A stretch of DNA of 64,000 bases from Paracoccaceae bacterium (lineage in GTDB: Bacteria > Pseudomonadota > Alphaproteobacteria > Rhodobacterales > Rhodobacteraceae), in contig JAHRYM010000002.1 in assembly GCA_020622085.1 (NCBI GenBank), forward strand, positions 333,281 through 397,280. Reading direction: 5' to 3'. This document shows, one piece after another, positions 53,745-64,000 of this stretch. The stretch's first letter is position 1. Each line of letters opens with the position of its first letter. The notes beneath the pieces are model-generated. The model was given only the letters and a program-made list of their open reading frames with translations. It made no database searches and had not been told where the DNA came from. Position numbers and translations under genes: made by a program.

Positions 53745-55544
53745 TCAGGCGCCCGGCACTTCGCCCACATAAAGGCCCGGCGCCGGGGCCAGCACCGGGT
53801 GTTCACCATCGCCCACCGGCCGCGCCGCCACTCTTGCGCCCGACTTTCCGGCAAGCCATTCGCCCCAGCGGGGCCACCAGCTTCCGGCGTGCCGTTCGGC
53901 ACCGGCCTTCCATTCGGCCGGAGATGCGGGCCAGGAGGCATTGGTGAAGTGGCCATACTTGCCCTTGGACGGCGGATTGATGATTCCGGCGATATGCCCG
54001 CTTTCCGACAGGATGAAGGTCTTGTCAGTCGAGCCCATGTTCTGGATGCCCGTGTAGGATGCGCGCCATCCCGCGATATGGTCGGTTTCGCAGGCAATGG
54101 CACAAAGCGGCACCTGGATATCGGACAATGAAACGGTGGTTCCGCCGATCTGGAAATCGCCCTTCAAAAGCCCGTTCCCCTGGCAAAGACCGCGCAGGTA
54201 CTCCACCGCCATCCGCGCCGGCAGGTTGGTGCCGTCGCCGTTCCAGAAAAGCAGGTCGAAAGCGGGCGGCGACTCACCCAGCAGATAGCTGCGCACCGCC
54301 GGCGCATAGATCAGGTCGTTCGAGCGCAGGTAGGAAAACGTCCGGCTCATGTAGTATTTGTCGAGAAAGCCCGCGCGGCGGACCTCGGCCTCGATCCCGC
54401 CGACGAATCCTTCGTCCAGGAAAACCCCCACCTCGCCCGGGTCCGAGAAATCGGTGAGGGTCGTCAGGAAGGTGGCGGAATTGATCGACTTGTCGCCGCG
54501 CTGCTTCATCAGCGACAGCGCGATCGAGAGCGTCGTTCCGGCGATGCAGTAGCCCACCGCGTTGACCTTTTTCTGCCCGGTGATGCGCTTGGTCTCATTG
54601 ATCGCGGCCAGATATCCCTCTTCGACATAGTCGATGAGGCCCACGTCGGCATAGCTGCGGTCGGGGTTCTTCCAGCTCACCACGAACAGCGTGAAGCCCT
54701 GGTCGACGATCCACCTGATCAGGCTGTTTTCGGGCCGCAGATCCATCACGTAGAACTTGTTGATCCAGGGCGGAAAGATCACCAGCGGGATCGCGTGCAC
54801 CTTTTCGGTCGCAGGCTTGTACTGGATCAGCTCGAACATGCGGTTGCGATAGACGACGCCGCCCTCGGTCGCGGCGATATTGTCGCCGATGACAAAGGCA
54901 TCCTTGTCGGCAAGCGAGACAAGCAGGCCGCTGTCGTTTTCCTCAAGGTCGCGCACCAGGTTCTCAAGCCCGCGCACCAGGCTTTCGCCTTCGGTTGCCA
55001 CCGCGCGTTCAAGGGCGTCGGGATTGGTACCCAGGAAATTCGTCGGTGCCATCATGTTCAGGATCTGGTCGGCGAAATAGGTCAGCCGCTTGCGATCGGC
55101 GGCGTCCAGCCCCTCGATTCCGGCCACGGCCTTCTGCATCGCCTGCGACTGCATCAGATACTGCTGCTTGACATAGTTGAAATAGGGATGGGTCTCCCAG
55201 AGGGGGTTGGAAAAGCGCCGATCCTTCGGAGTCTTGTCGGTGGGCGGTTCCAGCTTACCCTGTGCCAGCACCTGCTGTGCCTCGATGAAATGAGTCAGCG
55301 CCTGCCCCCAGTAATTCACCTGTTGCTCGACAAGCTTGGCCGGGTTGTGCAGTGCATCCGACCACCAGGCGGCCGATGCCTTCAGTGCAAGATCGGGCCC
55401 CGGCGCCTCGAGTGCGGCGCTTGTCGACTTTCGCGTGGCCATGGCCTTCACCAGGCGCTGGGACAATTCCTCGATCCGGGCCATGTTGGCATTCAGTTTC
55501 TCGAGGTCCGGGGACGAAACTTCGGTTGCAGTTGTTTTATTCAT
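53745..55544 (-). CDS. phaC: Class I PHA synthase
   Basis: A 599-residue poly-3-hydroxybutyrate synthase that polymerises hydroxyacyl-CoA at the granule surface. The lipase-like box GYCIAGTT gives nucleophile C333; the catalytic Asp (in ACETDHIAGWRA) and His (in LSESGHIAG) follow. PPWINKFYVMDLRPENS is a class I hallmark. The N-terminal 90 residues are helical. It is divergent from phaZ and upstream of phaP on the same strand, 132 bases before the phasin start codon. Confidence 0.96.
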   Translation of the reverse strand: MNKTTATEVSSPDLEKLNANMARIEELSQRLVKAMATRKSTSAALEAPGPDLALKASAAWWSDALHNPAKLVEQQVNYWGQALTHFIEAQQVLAQGKLEPPTDKTPKDRRFSNPLWETHPYFNYVKQQYLMQSQAMQKAVAGIEGLDAADRKRLTYFADQILNMMAPTNFLGTNPDALERAVATEGESLVRGLENLVRDLEENDSGLLVSLADKDAFVIGDNIAATEGGVVYRNRMFELIQYKPATEKVHAIPLVIFPPWINKFYVMDLRPENSLIRWIVDQGFTLFVVSWKNPDRSYADVGLIDYVEEGYLAAINETKRITGQKKVNAVGYCIAGTTLSIALSLMKQRGDKSINSATFLTTLTDFSDPGEVGVFLDEGFVGGIEAEVRRAGFLDKYYMSRTFSYLRSNDLIYAPAVRSYLLGESPPAFDLLFWNGDGTNLPARMAVEYLRGLCQGNGLLKGDFQIGGTTVSLSDIQVPLCAIACETDHIAGWRASYTGIQNMGSTDKTFILSESGHIAGIINPPSKGKYGHFTNASWPASPAEWKAGAERHAGSWWPRWGEWLAGKSGARVAARPVGDGEHPVLAPAPGLYVGEVPGA

Positions 55545-55636
55545 GTTTCCCCCTTAATGTTGCGGTGCGGCATAATGTCCGGGTAGGTCGTGTCCAACCT
55601 TAGCGCGAACGGCTCATCCACGTCCAAGGATTGATG

Positions 55637-56908
55637 ATGAAGGGTATGGAAACTTACGACCTGATGGAAAGCATCAGGAACACCAACGAATGGCTCGGTG
55701 CCTCGGCCCGCGCCATGGCGTCCTACCCGATCTGGGGCCTGGTTCCCCACCCGATGTTCAAGGTCATGTCCGCCTGGGGCCGCGTGACCGAACGCAGTTT
55801 CGCGCGCATGGTGATCAAGCCCGACTGGGGCATCGTCACCATCGTGGGAGACCACGGCCGCGACCATCTGGTGTCGATCGAGACACTGGTCAGCCGGCCT
55901 TTCGGAGATCTGATCCATTTCCGTGTCTCGGGGCGCAAGCCGCGTTCGCGCCGTGTCCTGCTGGTTGCGCCGATGTCGGGGCACTATTCGACGCTGCTGC
56001 GCTCTACCGTGGCCAGTCTGCTGCCGGATTGCGAAGTCTATGTGACAGACTGGCGGAATGCCCGTGATATTCCAGTCAGCGAAGGCAAGTTCGATATCGA
56101 GGATTATACGCTCTACCTCGTTGATTTCATGCGCCACCTCGGGCCCAACATCAACGTCATCGCCATTTGCCAGCCGGTGCCGCTGACACTGACCGCGACG
56201 GCCTATCTGGCCGAAATCGACCCCGCCGCGCAGCCGCGCACCATGACGCTGATCGGTGGCCCGGTCGATCCCGATGCCGCGCCGACCGAAGTCACCGATT
56301 TCGGCAACCGGCTGACAATGGGTCAGCTGGAACACCTGGCCATTCAGCGCGTCGGGTTCAAATACGCCGGCGCCGGGCGTCTGGTCTATCCGGGCCTTCT
56401 GCAGTTGGCGTCCTTCATCTCGATGAACGCCGATACGCATTCCCGCGCCTTCCAGCAGCAGATCACCCGTGCCGCGAAGGGCGAGGCGGGCGAAAGGGAC
56501 AAGCACAACCGATTCTACGACGAATACCTGTCGGTCATGGACATGACCGCCGAATTTTATCTGTCCACGGTGGAGCGCATCTTCAAGAAGCGCGAGATCG
56601 CCACCAACAGCTTTGTCGTGGGTGGCCGCCGCGTCAATGCCTCGCGCATCACAGACGTGGCCGTGATGGTGGTGGAGGGTGAAAAGGACGATATTTCCGC
56701 GCCCGGCCAATGCCTTGCGGCTCTTGACCTCTGCACCTCTCTGCCGGCGGAAAAGAAAACCAGCCACCTGGAACCCGGCGCCGGCCATTACGGGATCTTC
56801 GCCGGGAACTCCTGGCGGACCAATATCCGGCCGCTGGTTCTGGATTTCCTCGATCGCAACGCAAGCCAGTCCCCACAGACACGGCGCGCGAAGGTTCGCG
56901 CGGTTTGA
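55637..56908 (+). CDS. phaZ: Intracellular PHB depolymerase
   Basis: A 423-residue cytoplasmic depolymerase that mobilises PHB. Like other PhaZ1-type enzymes it has a cysteine in the lipase-like position, in VIAICQPVP (about residue 178), instead of serine; LLVAPMSGHYSTLLR and YVTDWRNARDIP precede it, and GAGHYGIFAG holds the catalytic His. ATG at 55637 has AAGGA six bases upstream; ATG at 55634 and 55646 are alternatives. The 92-base divergent gap with phaC must hold both promoters. Confidence 0.94.
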   Translation: MKGMETYDLMESIRNTNEWLGASARAMASYPIWGLVPHPMFKVMSAWGRVTERSFARMVIKPDWGIVTIVGDHGRDHLVSIETLVSRPFGDLIHFRVSGRKPRSRRVLLVAPMSGHYSTLLRSTVASLLPDCEVYVTDWRNARDIPVSEGKFDIEDYTLYLVDFMRHLGPNINVIAICQPVPLTLTATAYLAEIDPAAQPRTMTLIGGPVDPDAAPTEVTDFGNRLTMGQLEHLAIQRVGFKYAGAGRLVYPGLLQLASFISMNADTHSRAFQQQITRAAKGEAGERDKHNRFYDEYLSVMDMTAEFYLSTVERIFKKREIATNSFVVGGRRVNASRITDVAVMVVEGEKDDISAPGQCLAALDLCTSLPAEKKTSHLEPGAGHYGIFAGNSWRTNIRPLVLDFLDRNASQSPQTRRAKVRAV

Positions 56909-56978
56909 GAACCCATCCGGGTATCACCGGCTGATGTCATTGCGGACCCGAGGCGTAAAGCCGCCGGGTTGCTGATTT

Positions 56979-57731
56979 TCAGCCGGCCGCAGCCCGCGCC
57001 AGCACGTCTTCGACCGACCGCAGGATCAGCGCCAGAGAATCGGGTGTGGAAAAACGGTGATCGGCGTCCTTTACCAGGGTCAGGCGCAAATCCGGCCCCG
57101 TGGCATGGTCCAGCAGCCGCAGCGCGACCGGCACCGGCACGTCGACATCCGCCGTTCCTTGCAGGAACCGGACCGGAAACGGCAGTTCCAGCGGGGTGCG
57201 GAGCACAAGGTTCCTGCGCCCGTCCTCGATCAGGCGGCGGGTGATGATGTAGGGCTCATCGGAATAGTCGGACGGCAGCGCCACCCGCCCCGTTTCCGCC
57301 AGTTCGGCGCGCTGGGCATCGGTAAACCCGGCCCACATGCTGTCTTCGGTGAAATCGGGCGCGGCGGCGATGGTCACCAGCCCCACGACCCGCGATCCCA
57401 GCCGCTGCGCCATCAGAAGCGATATCCAGCCGCCCATCGACGATCCGACCAGAACCACCGGCCCCGTGGCCAGCGACCGGATCGCCGCTTCGGCATCCGC
57501 AGCCCAGTCACCGATGGCCCCATCAAGGAAATCCCCCGAGGATTCCCCATGTCCGGAATAGTCGAATCGCAGAAAGGTCCGCCCCCCTTCGCGCGCCCAG
57601 GCTTCCAGCGCGAGTGCCTTGGTGCCCTGCATGTCGGACCGGAAGCCGCCCAGAAACACAACGCAAGGCCCCTGCCCTTCGATGCGGTTCCAGGCAATCC
57701 TCCGCCCGTTCGCGTCCAGATATTCGGTCAT
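56979..57731 (-). CDS. Alpha/beta hydrolase
   Basis: A 250-residue serine hydrolase. The fold opens with VVFLGGFRSDMQG (oxyanion loop), has RFDYSGHGESSGDF, the nucleophile elbow GSSMGGWIS with the catalytic Ser, and KDADHRFST with the His near the end. It resembles palmitoyl-thioesterase/BphD-like hydrolases; substrate unknown. ATG at 57731 (MTEYLDA) follows GGAGGGACGC. It faces away from thrS and converges on phaZ. Confidence 0.88.
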   Translation of the reverse strand: MTEYLDANGRRIAWNRIEGQGPCVVFLGGFRSDMQGTKALALEAWAREGGRTFLRFDYSGHGESSGDFLDGAIGDWAADAEAAIRSLATGPVVLVGSSMGGWISLLMAQRLGSRVVGLVTIAAAPDFTEDSMWAGFTDAQRAELAETGRVALPSDYSDEPYIITRRLIEDGRRNLVLRTPLELPFPVRFLQGTADVDVPVPVALRLLDHATGPDLRLTLVKDADHRFSTPDSLALILRSVEDVLARAAAG

Positions 57732-57891
57732 GCGTCCCTCCGGGTGATCCGGTCCCTGCCTAGCATCTGCACGAATGCAGCACAAATCGCCTGCCGTTGA
57801 CATCACCGCAGCGGCGCGGGATAGAGAGGCCGCACATGAACCCGCAACCGGGCGCACCCGTAGGCGCCAGACCGACGAGGAGAAGAGGCCG

Positions 57892-59838
57892 ATGAGCCAG
57901 ATTTCCCTGACATTCCCCGATGGCAACCGCCGCGAATTCCCCAAGGGTGTGACGGCCGCCGAAGTGGCGGCGGCGATTGCGCCATCGCTCGGCAAGGCCG
58001 CGATCTCGGCCAGCGTCGATGGCAAGCACTACGATCTGCAATGGCCGATCACCGACGACGCGAGCATCGCCATCCACACGATGAAGGATGACGCGCAGGC
58101 GCTGGAACTGATCCGCCACGACTTCGCCCACGTCATGGCCCGTGCCGTCCAGAAGCTCTGGCCCGAGGTCAAGGTCACCATCGGCCCGGTGGTGGAAAAC
58201 GGCTGGTATTACGACTTCGACCGCGACGAGCCCTTCACGCCCGAAGATCTTGGCCTGATCGAAAAGGAAATGAAGGCCATCATCAACGAACGCGATCCGG
58301 TCAAGACCGAGGTCTGGGACCGTTCGCGCGCCATCGCCCACTACATCAAGAAAAATGAACCCTTCAAGGTCGAGCTGATCGAGGCGATTCCGGGGGACGA
58401 ACCGCTGCGGATGTATTGGCACGGCCATTGGCAGGATCTGTGCCGCGGCCCGCACCTGCAGCACACGGGCCAGCTTCCGGCCGATGCCTTCAAGCTGATG
58501 TCGGTGGCGGGCGCCTATTGGCGCGGCGATCACCGCAACAAGCAGTTGCAGCGCATCTACGGCGTCGCCTTCAAGAACCGCGACGACCTGAAGGCCTATG
58601 TCACCATGCTGGAGGAGGCCGCGAAGCGCGACCACCGCAAGCTGGGCCGGGAAATGGAACTGTTCCACCTGCAGGAAGAAGCCCCCGGCATGGTCTTCTG
58701 GCACCCGAATGGCTGGACGATCTATCGCACGCTGGAAGACTACATGCGCCGCCGCCAGCGCAGCGCCGGCTACAAGGAAATCCGCACGCCTCAGGTCGTG
58801 GACCGGGTGCTTTGGGAACGGTCGGGCCACTGGGAGGCCTACCGCGAGAACATGTTCCTTGTCGAAGTCGACGAGGAAGGCGCGAAGGAAAAGCGCATCA
58901 ATGCGCTGAAGCCGATGAACTGTCCTTGCCATGTGCAGGTCTACAACCACGGCCTGAAATCCTACCGCGACCTGCCGCTGCGGCTGGCAGAATTCGGGTC
59001 GTGCCACCGCTACGAATCCTCGGGGTCGATGCACGGGCTGATGCGGGTGCGCGGCTTCGTGCAGGACGACGCGCATATCTTCGCCACCGAAGACCAGTTG
59101 GAGGCCGAATGCGCGGGCTTCCTGTCGCTGCTGGCCAGCGTCTACAAGGATCTTGGTTTCGAGAAATTCGACATCAAGCTGTCGACGCGGCCCGAGGTGC
59201 GGGTCGGATCGGATGCGATCTGGGACAAGGCCGAAACCGCGCTGGCGCAGGCGATTGAAAAGGCGGGCTATCCCTATACGGTCAACCCCGGCGATGGCGC
59301 CTTCTACGGCCCGAAGCTGGATTTCAAGCTGACCGACGCCATCGGCCGCGAATGGCAGTGCGGCACCTTCCAGGCCGACTTCAACCTGCCGGTTCGTCTG
59401 GGTGCGGAATACGTTGGTGAAGACGGCGCCAAGCATCACCCGGTGATGCTGCATCGGGCGATCCTCGGATCGTTCGAGCGGTTCATCGGCATCCTGATCG
59501 AAAACTACGCCGGCAAGTTCCCCTTCTGGCTGGCGCCGCGCCAGGTGGTCGTGGCCTCGATCGTGTCGGATGCCGATGACTATGTGAACGAAATCACCGA
59601 AAGGCTGCGCGCCGCGGGTATCCGCGCCGAAGCCGACACGCGGAACGAAAAGATCAACTACAAGGTCCGCGAACATTCACTGGGCAAGGTTCCGGTCCTG
59701 CTGGCCATCGGCATGAAGGAGGTCGAGGAGCGCACGGTTTCGGTTCGGCGCCTGGGCGACACGCAGACCGCGACGCTTGGGTTGGACTTGGCCATCGCCG
59801 GACTGGTGTCGGAAGCCGCCCCGCCCGACCAGCGCTGA
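57892..59838 (+). CDS. thrS: Threonyl-tRNA synthetase
   Basis: A 648-residue class II synthetase. In order: TGS domain (residues 1-60, [17 protein letters not shown]), editing domain with HxxxH ([11 protein letters not shown]), the catalytic core with [11 protein letters not shown] and the zinc-binding Cys/His set, and the C-terminal anticodon-binding domain ([13 protein letters not shown]). Motif 3 includes [18 protein letters not shown] at 57892 (MSQISLTF) is the family start. A terminator follows 27 bases after the stop. Confidence 0.97.
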   Translation: MSQISLTFPDGNRREFPKGVTAAEVAAAIAPSLGKAAISASVDGKHYDLQWPITDDASIAIHTMKDDAQALELIRHDFAHVMARAVQKLWPEVKVTIGPVVENGWYYDFDRDEPFTPEDLGLIEKEMKAIINERDPVKTEVWDRSRAIAHYIKKNEPFKVELIEAIPGDEPLRMYWHGHWQDLCRGPHLQHTGQLPADAFKLMSVAGAYWRGDHRNKQLQRIYGVAFKNRDDLKAYVTMLEEAAKRDHRKLGREMELFHLQEEAPGMVFWHPNGWTIYRTLEDYMRRRQRSAGYKEIRTPQVVDRVLWERSGHWEAYRENMFLVEVDEEGAKEKRINALKPMNCPCHVQVYNHGLKSYRDLPLRLAEFGSCHRYESSGSMHGLMRVRGFVQDDAHIFATEDQLEAECAGFLSLLASVYKDLGFEKFDIKLSTRPEVRVGSDAIWDKAETALAQAIEKAGYPYTVNPGDGAFYGPKLDFKLTDAIGREWQCGTFQADFNLPVRLGAEYVGEDGAKHHPVMLHRAILGSFERFIGILIENYAGKFPFWLAPRQVVVASIVSDADDYVNEITERLRAAGIRAEADTRNEKINYKVREHSLGKVPVLLAIGMKEVEERTVSVRRLGDTQTATLGLDLAIAGLVSEAAPPDQR

Positions 59839-59865
59839 CCACGCCATTTTTCGCGCAGAAAGCGC

Positions 59866-59902
59866 CACTGCGACCTACCTTGGCCGCAGTGCTTGATTTT
59901 TT
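59866..59902 (+). terminator. Terminator of thrS
   Basis: CACTGCG (59866-59872) pairs with CGCAGTG (59885-59891), with a T-rich run at 59896-59902. Confidence 0.75.
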
Positions 59903-60045
59903 ACGAAAATGCGACATCATGCCGATTGCGTGACCGCAGACTTTCCTGATGCCTCCCCTGCAAGGGCTGTCGGCTACCGAAAGATTTGGCTGCACGGCCC
60001 GGCGGCAATCCTGCCGGCGGGAGACTAGAATGGGAGAGACCAGGG

Positions 60046-60252
60046 ATGGCCACCGGAACCGTTAAATGGTTCAACACCACCAAAGGCTTTGGCTTCATTG
60101 CGCCGGATGATGGCGGCAAGGATGTGTTCGTGCATATCTCGGCCGTTGAGCGTGCGGGCCTCAAGGGCCTGAACGACAACCAGAAGATTTCCTATGAACT
60201 TCAGTCGGGCCGCGATGGCCGGTCGTCGGCGGGCGATCTGAAACTGCTCTGA
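60046..60252 (+). CDS. Cold shock protein (CspA family)
   Basis: A 68-residue single-domain cold shock protein that binds single-stranded RNA/DNA. RNP1 is KGFGFI (about residue 15) and RNP2 is DVFVHI (about residue 28). The start MATGTVKWF is standard. A 140-base leader separates it from the thrS terminator, consistent with a structured 5' UTR as in other csp genes, but no specific thermosensor is claimed. Which csp paralogue cannot be told. Confidence 0.95.
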   Translation: MATGTVKWFNTTKGFGFIAPDDGGKDVFVHISAVERAGLKGLNDNQKISYELQSGRDGRSSAGDLKLL

Positions 60253-60275
60253 ATACTGGCAGATCTGACATCTGG

Positions 60276-60299
60276 CGGCCCGCTGACGCGGGCCGTTTT
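60276..60299 (+). terminator. Terminator of the cold shock gene
   Basis: CGGCCCGC (60276-60283) pairs with GCGGGCCG (60288-60295) around TGAC, then four T residues. It overlaps the end of the convergent ArsC-like gene by one base. Confidence 0.85.
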
Positions 60300-60628
60300 C
60301 ATTCCAGAAGTGCGGCCCGCACCTCGGGCCCGAAGCCAAGATGCAGCCTGCCCCTTGCGTCAATCACGGGGCGTTTCATCACGACCGGATGGGTAGCAAG
60401 CAACGTCGCCGAGTCTGCCTTCCGATCGGAATCCGACAGGCCCCGCCATGTGGTCGATGCGCGGTTAACCAGCCTGTCGCCGAAACAGGCAAGAAATCCC
60501 GCGATCTGCGCCGGCAAAAGCGGCTCGGAGCGGACATCGTGCAGGCGCACCTCGTGGCCTGCGGACTTCAACGCCGCCAAGGCCTTGCGGCAGGTATCAC
60601 AGGTGGCGAGGCCGTAAAGAACCATCAT
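60299..60628 (-). CDS. ArsC/Spx-family protein
   Basis: A 109-residue thioredoxin-fold protein of the ArsC/Spx/YffB group. The N-terminal TCDTC gives a CxxC pair (C10, C13), as in Spx, rather than the single Cys of true ArsC arsenate reductases; HPVVMKRPVID is the family's PxxxRP-type loop. It could be a redox-sensing regulator or a YffB-type reductase. A second ATG three bases in is possible. tRNA-Arg lies 12 bases upstream of it on the same strand. Confidence 0.85.
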   Translation of the reverse strand: MMVLYGLATCDTCRKALAALKSAGHEVRLHDVRSEPLLPAQIAGFLACFGDRLVNRASTTWRGLSDSDRKADSATLLATHPVVMKRPVIDARGRLHLGFGPEVRAALLE

Positions 60629-60639
60629 CTGTCTGTTCC

Positions 60640-60716
60640 TGGCGATCCCGGGAGGACTCGAACCCCCGACCCGCTGCTTAGAAGGCAGCTGCTCTATCCA
60701 GCTGAGCTACGGGACC
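60640..60716 (-). tRNA. tRNA-Arg (anticodon UCU)
   Basis: On the minus strand the acceptor GGTCCCG pairs with CGGGATC (one G-U), the anticodon loop reads CTTCTAA with TCT at 60680-60682, the T arm contains GTTCGAGTC, and CCA (60640-60642) is encoded. Confidence 0.97.
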
Positions 60717-60809
60717 GTAACGGAACTTCTGCGGGAAACCACTGCGCGGTTCAAGCCCACAGCGCAATGGCGGTCACGGAAAACGCGCCGACCGGGGCGC
60801 GCGGACTGA

Positions 60810-61121
60810 TCAGTGCGTCCAGGATCCCTTGCGGTCGGTTGCGAAGTTTTCGCCGTAGCCGCGCGGACGGATGATAGGGGCACGGGTCTGCGGCTCGGTC
60901 ACGTCGACCTCCAGTCCATTTTCCTGCGCATAGGCCAAGGCTTCCTCGCGGGTATCAAAACGCAGGCGGACCTGGCTTTGCGTGTCGGTCGATCCGGTCC
61001 AGCCCATCAGCGGGTCGATTTCACGGCTGGCTGCGGGGCCGTAGACCAGCACCCAGTGTCTGGTCTTGGCCGTGCCCGATTGCATGGCATTGCGGGAGGG
61101 CTGATAGATACGCGCGCGCAT
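60810..61121 (-). CDS. NADH dehydrogenase complex I accessory subunit, NDUFS4 type
   Basis: A 103-residue protein matching the ETC complex I subunit (NDUFS4, 18 kDa) domain. [14 protein letters not shown] at the start, [15 protein letters not shown] and [17 protein letters not shown] in the middle are the conserved blocks. This subunit is found in alphaproteobacterial and mitochondrial complex I but not in Escherichia coli; it stabilises the N module. It is not in a nuo operon here. Divergent from uvrB. Confidence 0.94.
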   Translation of the reverse strand: MRARIYQPSRNAMQSGTAKTRHWVLVYGPAASREIDPLMGWTGSTDTQSQVRLRFDTREEALAYAQENGLEVDVTEPQTRAPIIRPRGYGENFATDRKGSWTH

Positions 61122-61254
61122 GGCAGACTCCTTGGCTTGTCTGCCTTATCGCCAAAGACCAGCGCCAAGGCAAGAGCGGCTGGCCTGCGCTTTGACCCTT
61201 GAACCGGAACAAAATGCGATCATCTTTACGAAGCCCCGCCCCCCGGAGACAGTG

Positions 61255-63435
<2,181 letters not shown>

Positions 63436-63552
63436 TGTGTGTCCTAGGTTATCTTTCATTGGTTGAAATGATCAAAGCACAATCCCGACAAAACACTAAC
63501 TAACCAGGAATCGGAATTCATGCGCCATCTAGTGTTCCGAGTCTGACGGTTG

Positions 63553-64000
63553 CTACCGATTTCCTCTGATTTCATCGACGGCATCAAGTGCGCGGCGTTC
63601 GCGGGAGAGGATGTCTTCGGCGGTCTTGCTCCAGACGAAGGGCTTCGGCTTGGTGTTGTGCTGCAGAAGGTAGTCGTAGATCGCGCCCTCGAGGTCGTCG
63701 ACGCTGGAGTAGCTGCCACGTCGGATGCGCTTGGTGGTGATCTCTGCGAAGAAGCGCTCGACCAGGTTCATCCAGGACGCGCTGGTGGGCGTGAAATGCA
63801 GCTTGAAGCGCGGATGTTTCTCCAGCCAGGCAAGCACGTCGGGCGTCTTGTGGGTCGCGTAGTTGTCGAGCACGACGTGGATGTCGCGGGGTTTCTTCAC
63901 TGCCCGGTCGATGCGCCGAAGGAAGCTCAGGAACTCCCTGGCGCGGTGGCGTGGCATGCACTCTCCGATGACCAGACCCGACTTGACGTCCAGCGCGGCG
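63553..64000 (-). CDS. IS630-family transposase, C-terminal part (cut by window edge)
   Basis: The frame runs off the right edge. The visible 148 codons are the C-terminal half of an IS630/Tc1-type DDE transposase: HVVLDNYATHKT holds the second catalytic Asp, and FTPTSASWMNLVERFFAEIT holds the third acidic residue. The stop is at 63553. The element's left end would lie a short way downstream, within 63436-63552, but its terminal inverted repeat cannot be located without the other end. Base composition does not differ sharply from its neighbours. Confidence 0.92.
   Translation of the reverse strand, partial: AALDVKSGLVIGECMPRHRAREFLSFLRRIDRAVKKPRDIHVVLDNYATHKTPDVLAWLEKHPRFKLHFTPTSASWMNLVERFFAEITTKRIRRGSYSSVDDLEGAIYDYLLQHNTKPKPFVWSKTAEDILSRERRALDAVDEIRGNR

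Noticed and set aside
61122-61254. LexA box upstream of uvrB
   Set aside because: Only GAAC-N2-GAAC occurs; the required spacing of seven is absent.

Overview
The window is a high-GC chromosomal segment from an alphaproteobacterium, almost certainly of the order Rhodobacterales (Rhodobacter/Paracoccus/Gemmobacter-like). Supporting signs are the division and cell wall (dcw) gene order, a DUF1127 gene followed by four CCUCCUCCC-motif small RNAs (the CcaF1/CcsR arrangement known from Rhodobacter sphaeroides), a GTTC-N7-GTTC LexA-type box in front of uvrD, a PhaR-phasin-PHA synthase/depolymerase locus, a DUF2842 gene and an NDUFS4-type complex I subunit. Coding density is high and nearly every gene is a housekeeping gene. 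Only one mobile element is visible, an IS630-type transposase cut by the right edge.

Layout. 1-12100 (minus strand): the dcw cluster, in transcription order mraZ, rsmH, ftsL, ftsI, murE, murF, mraY, a DedA-family gene, murD, a cupin related to DMSP lyases, ftsW and the start of murG. Two members are not standard dcw genes: the DedA protein and the cupin. 12100-12786 is a gene-free regulatory stretch with CCACA motifs resembling DnaA boxes. 12787-17456: the Mrp/ApbC Fe-S carrier, the ccaF1-ccsR small RNA operon and uvrD with a probable LexA box. 17457-31206: pyruvate carboxylase, a small unknown gene, a Hint-domain protein, a short-chain dehydrogenase, tRNA-Gly, lysC, ptsP, an EcsC protein, an acetyltransferase, a flavin reductase, an EF-hand protein and L-serine dehydratase.

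31219-42562: two EamA transporters, thiamine pyrophosphokinase, a large acidic protein of unknown function, DUF2842, purA, secG, pyrG, a CBS-pair protein, a TerC membrane protein, DUF1330 and TerB. 42831-51053: a compact plus-strand block with a polar amino acid/polyamine-type ABC transporter (ATPase, binding protein, two permeases), two glutamine synthetase-like ligases, a class I glutamine amidotransferase and a PuuB-like flavoprotein. It reads as an uptake and gamma-glutamylation route for putrescine or a related amine. 51197-56908: an aminotransferase-like PLP protein, then the polyhydroxybutyrate locus (phaR, phaP, phaC on the minus strand; phaZ divergent), with PhaR-type inverted repeats in the phaP promoter. 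56979-64000: an alpha/beta hydrolase, thrS, a cold shock protein, an ArsC/Spx-like protein, tRNA-Arg, the complex I accessory subunit, uvrB and the partial IS630 transposase.

Starts were moved inward from the longest open frame wherever a Shine-Dalgarno sequence or the family's known N-terminus favoured an internal codon. Function calls rest on motifs read by eye; no database search was run.
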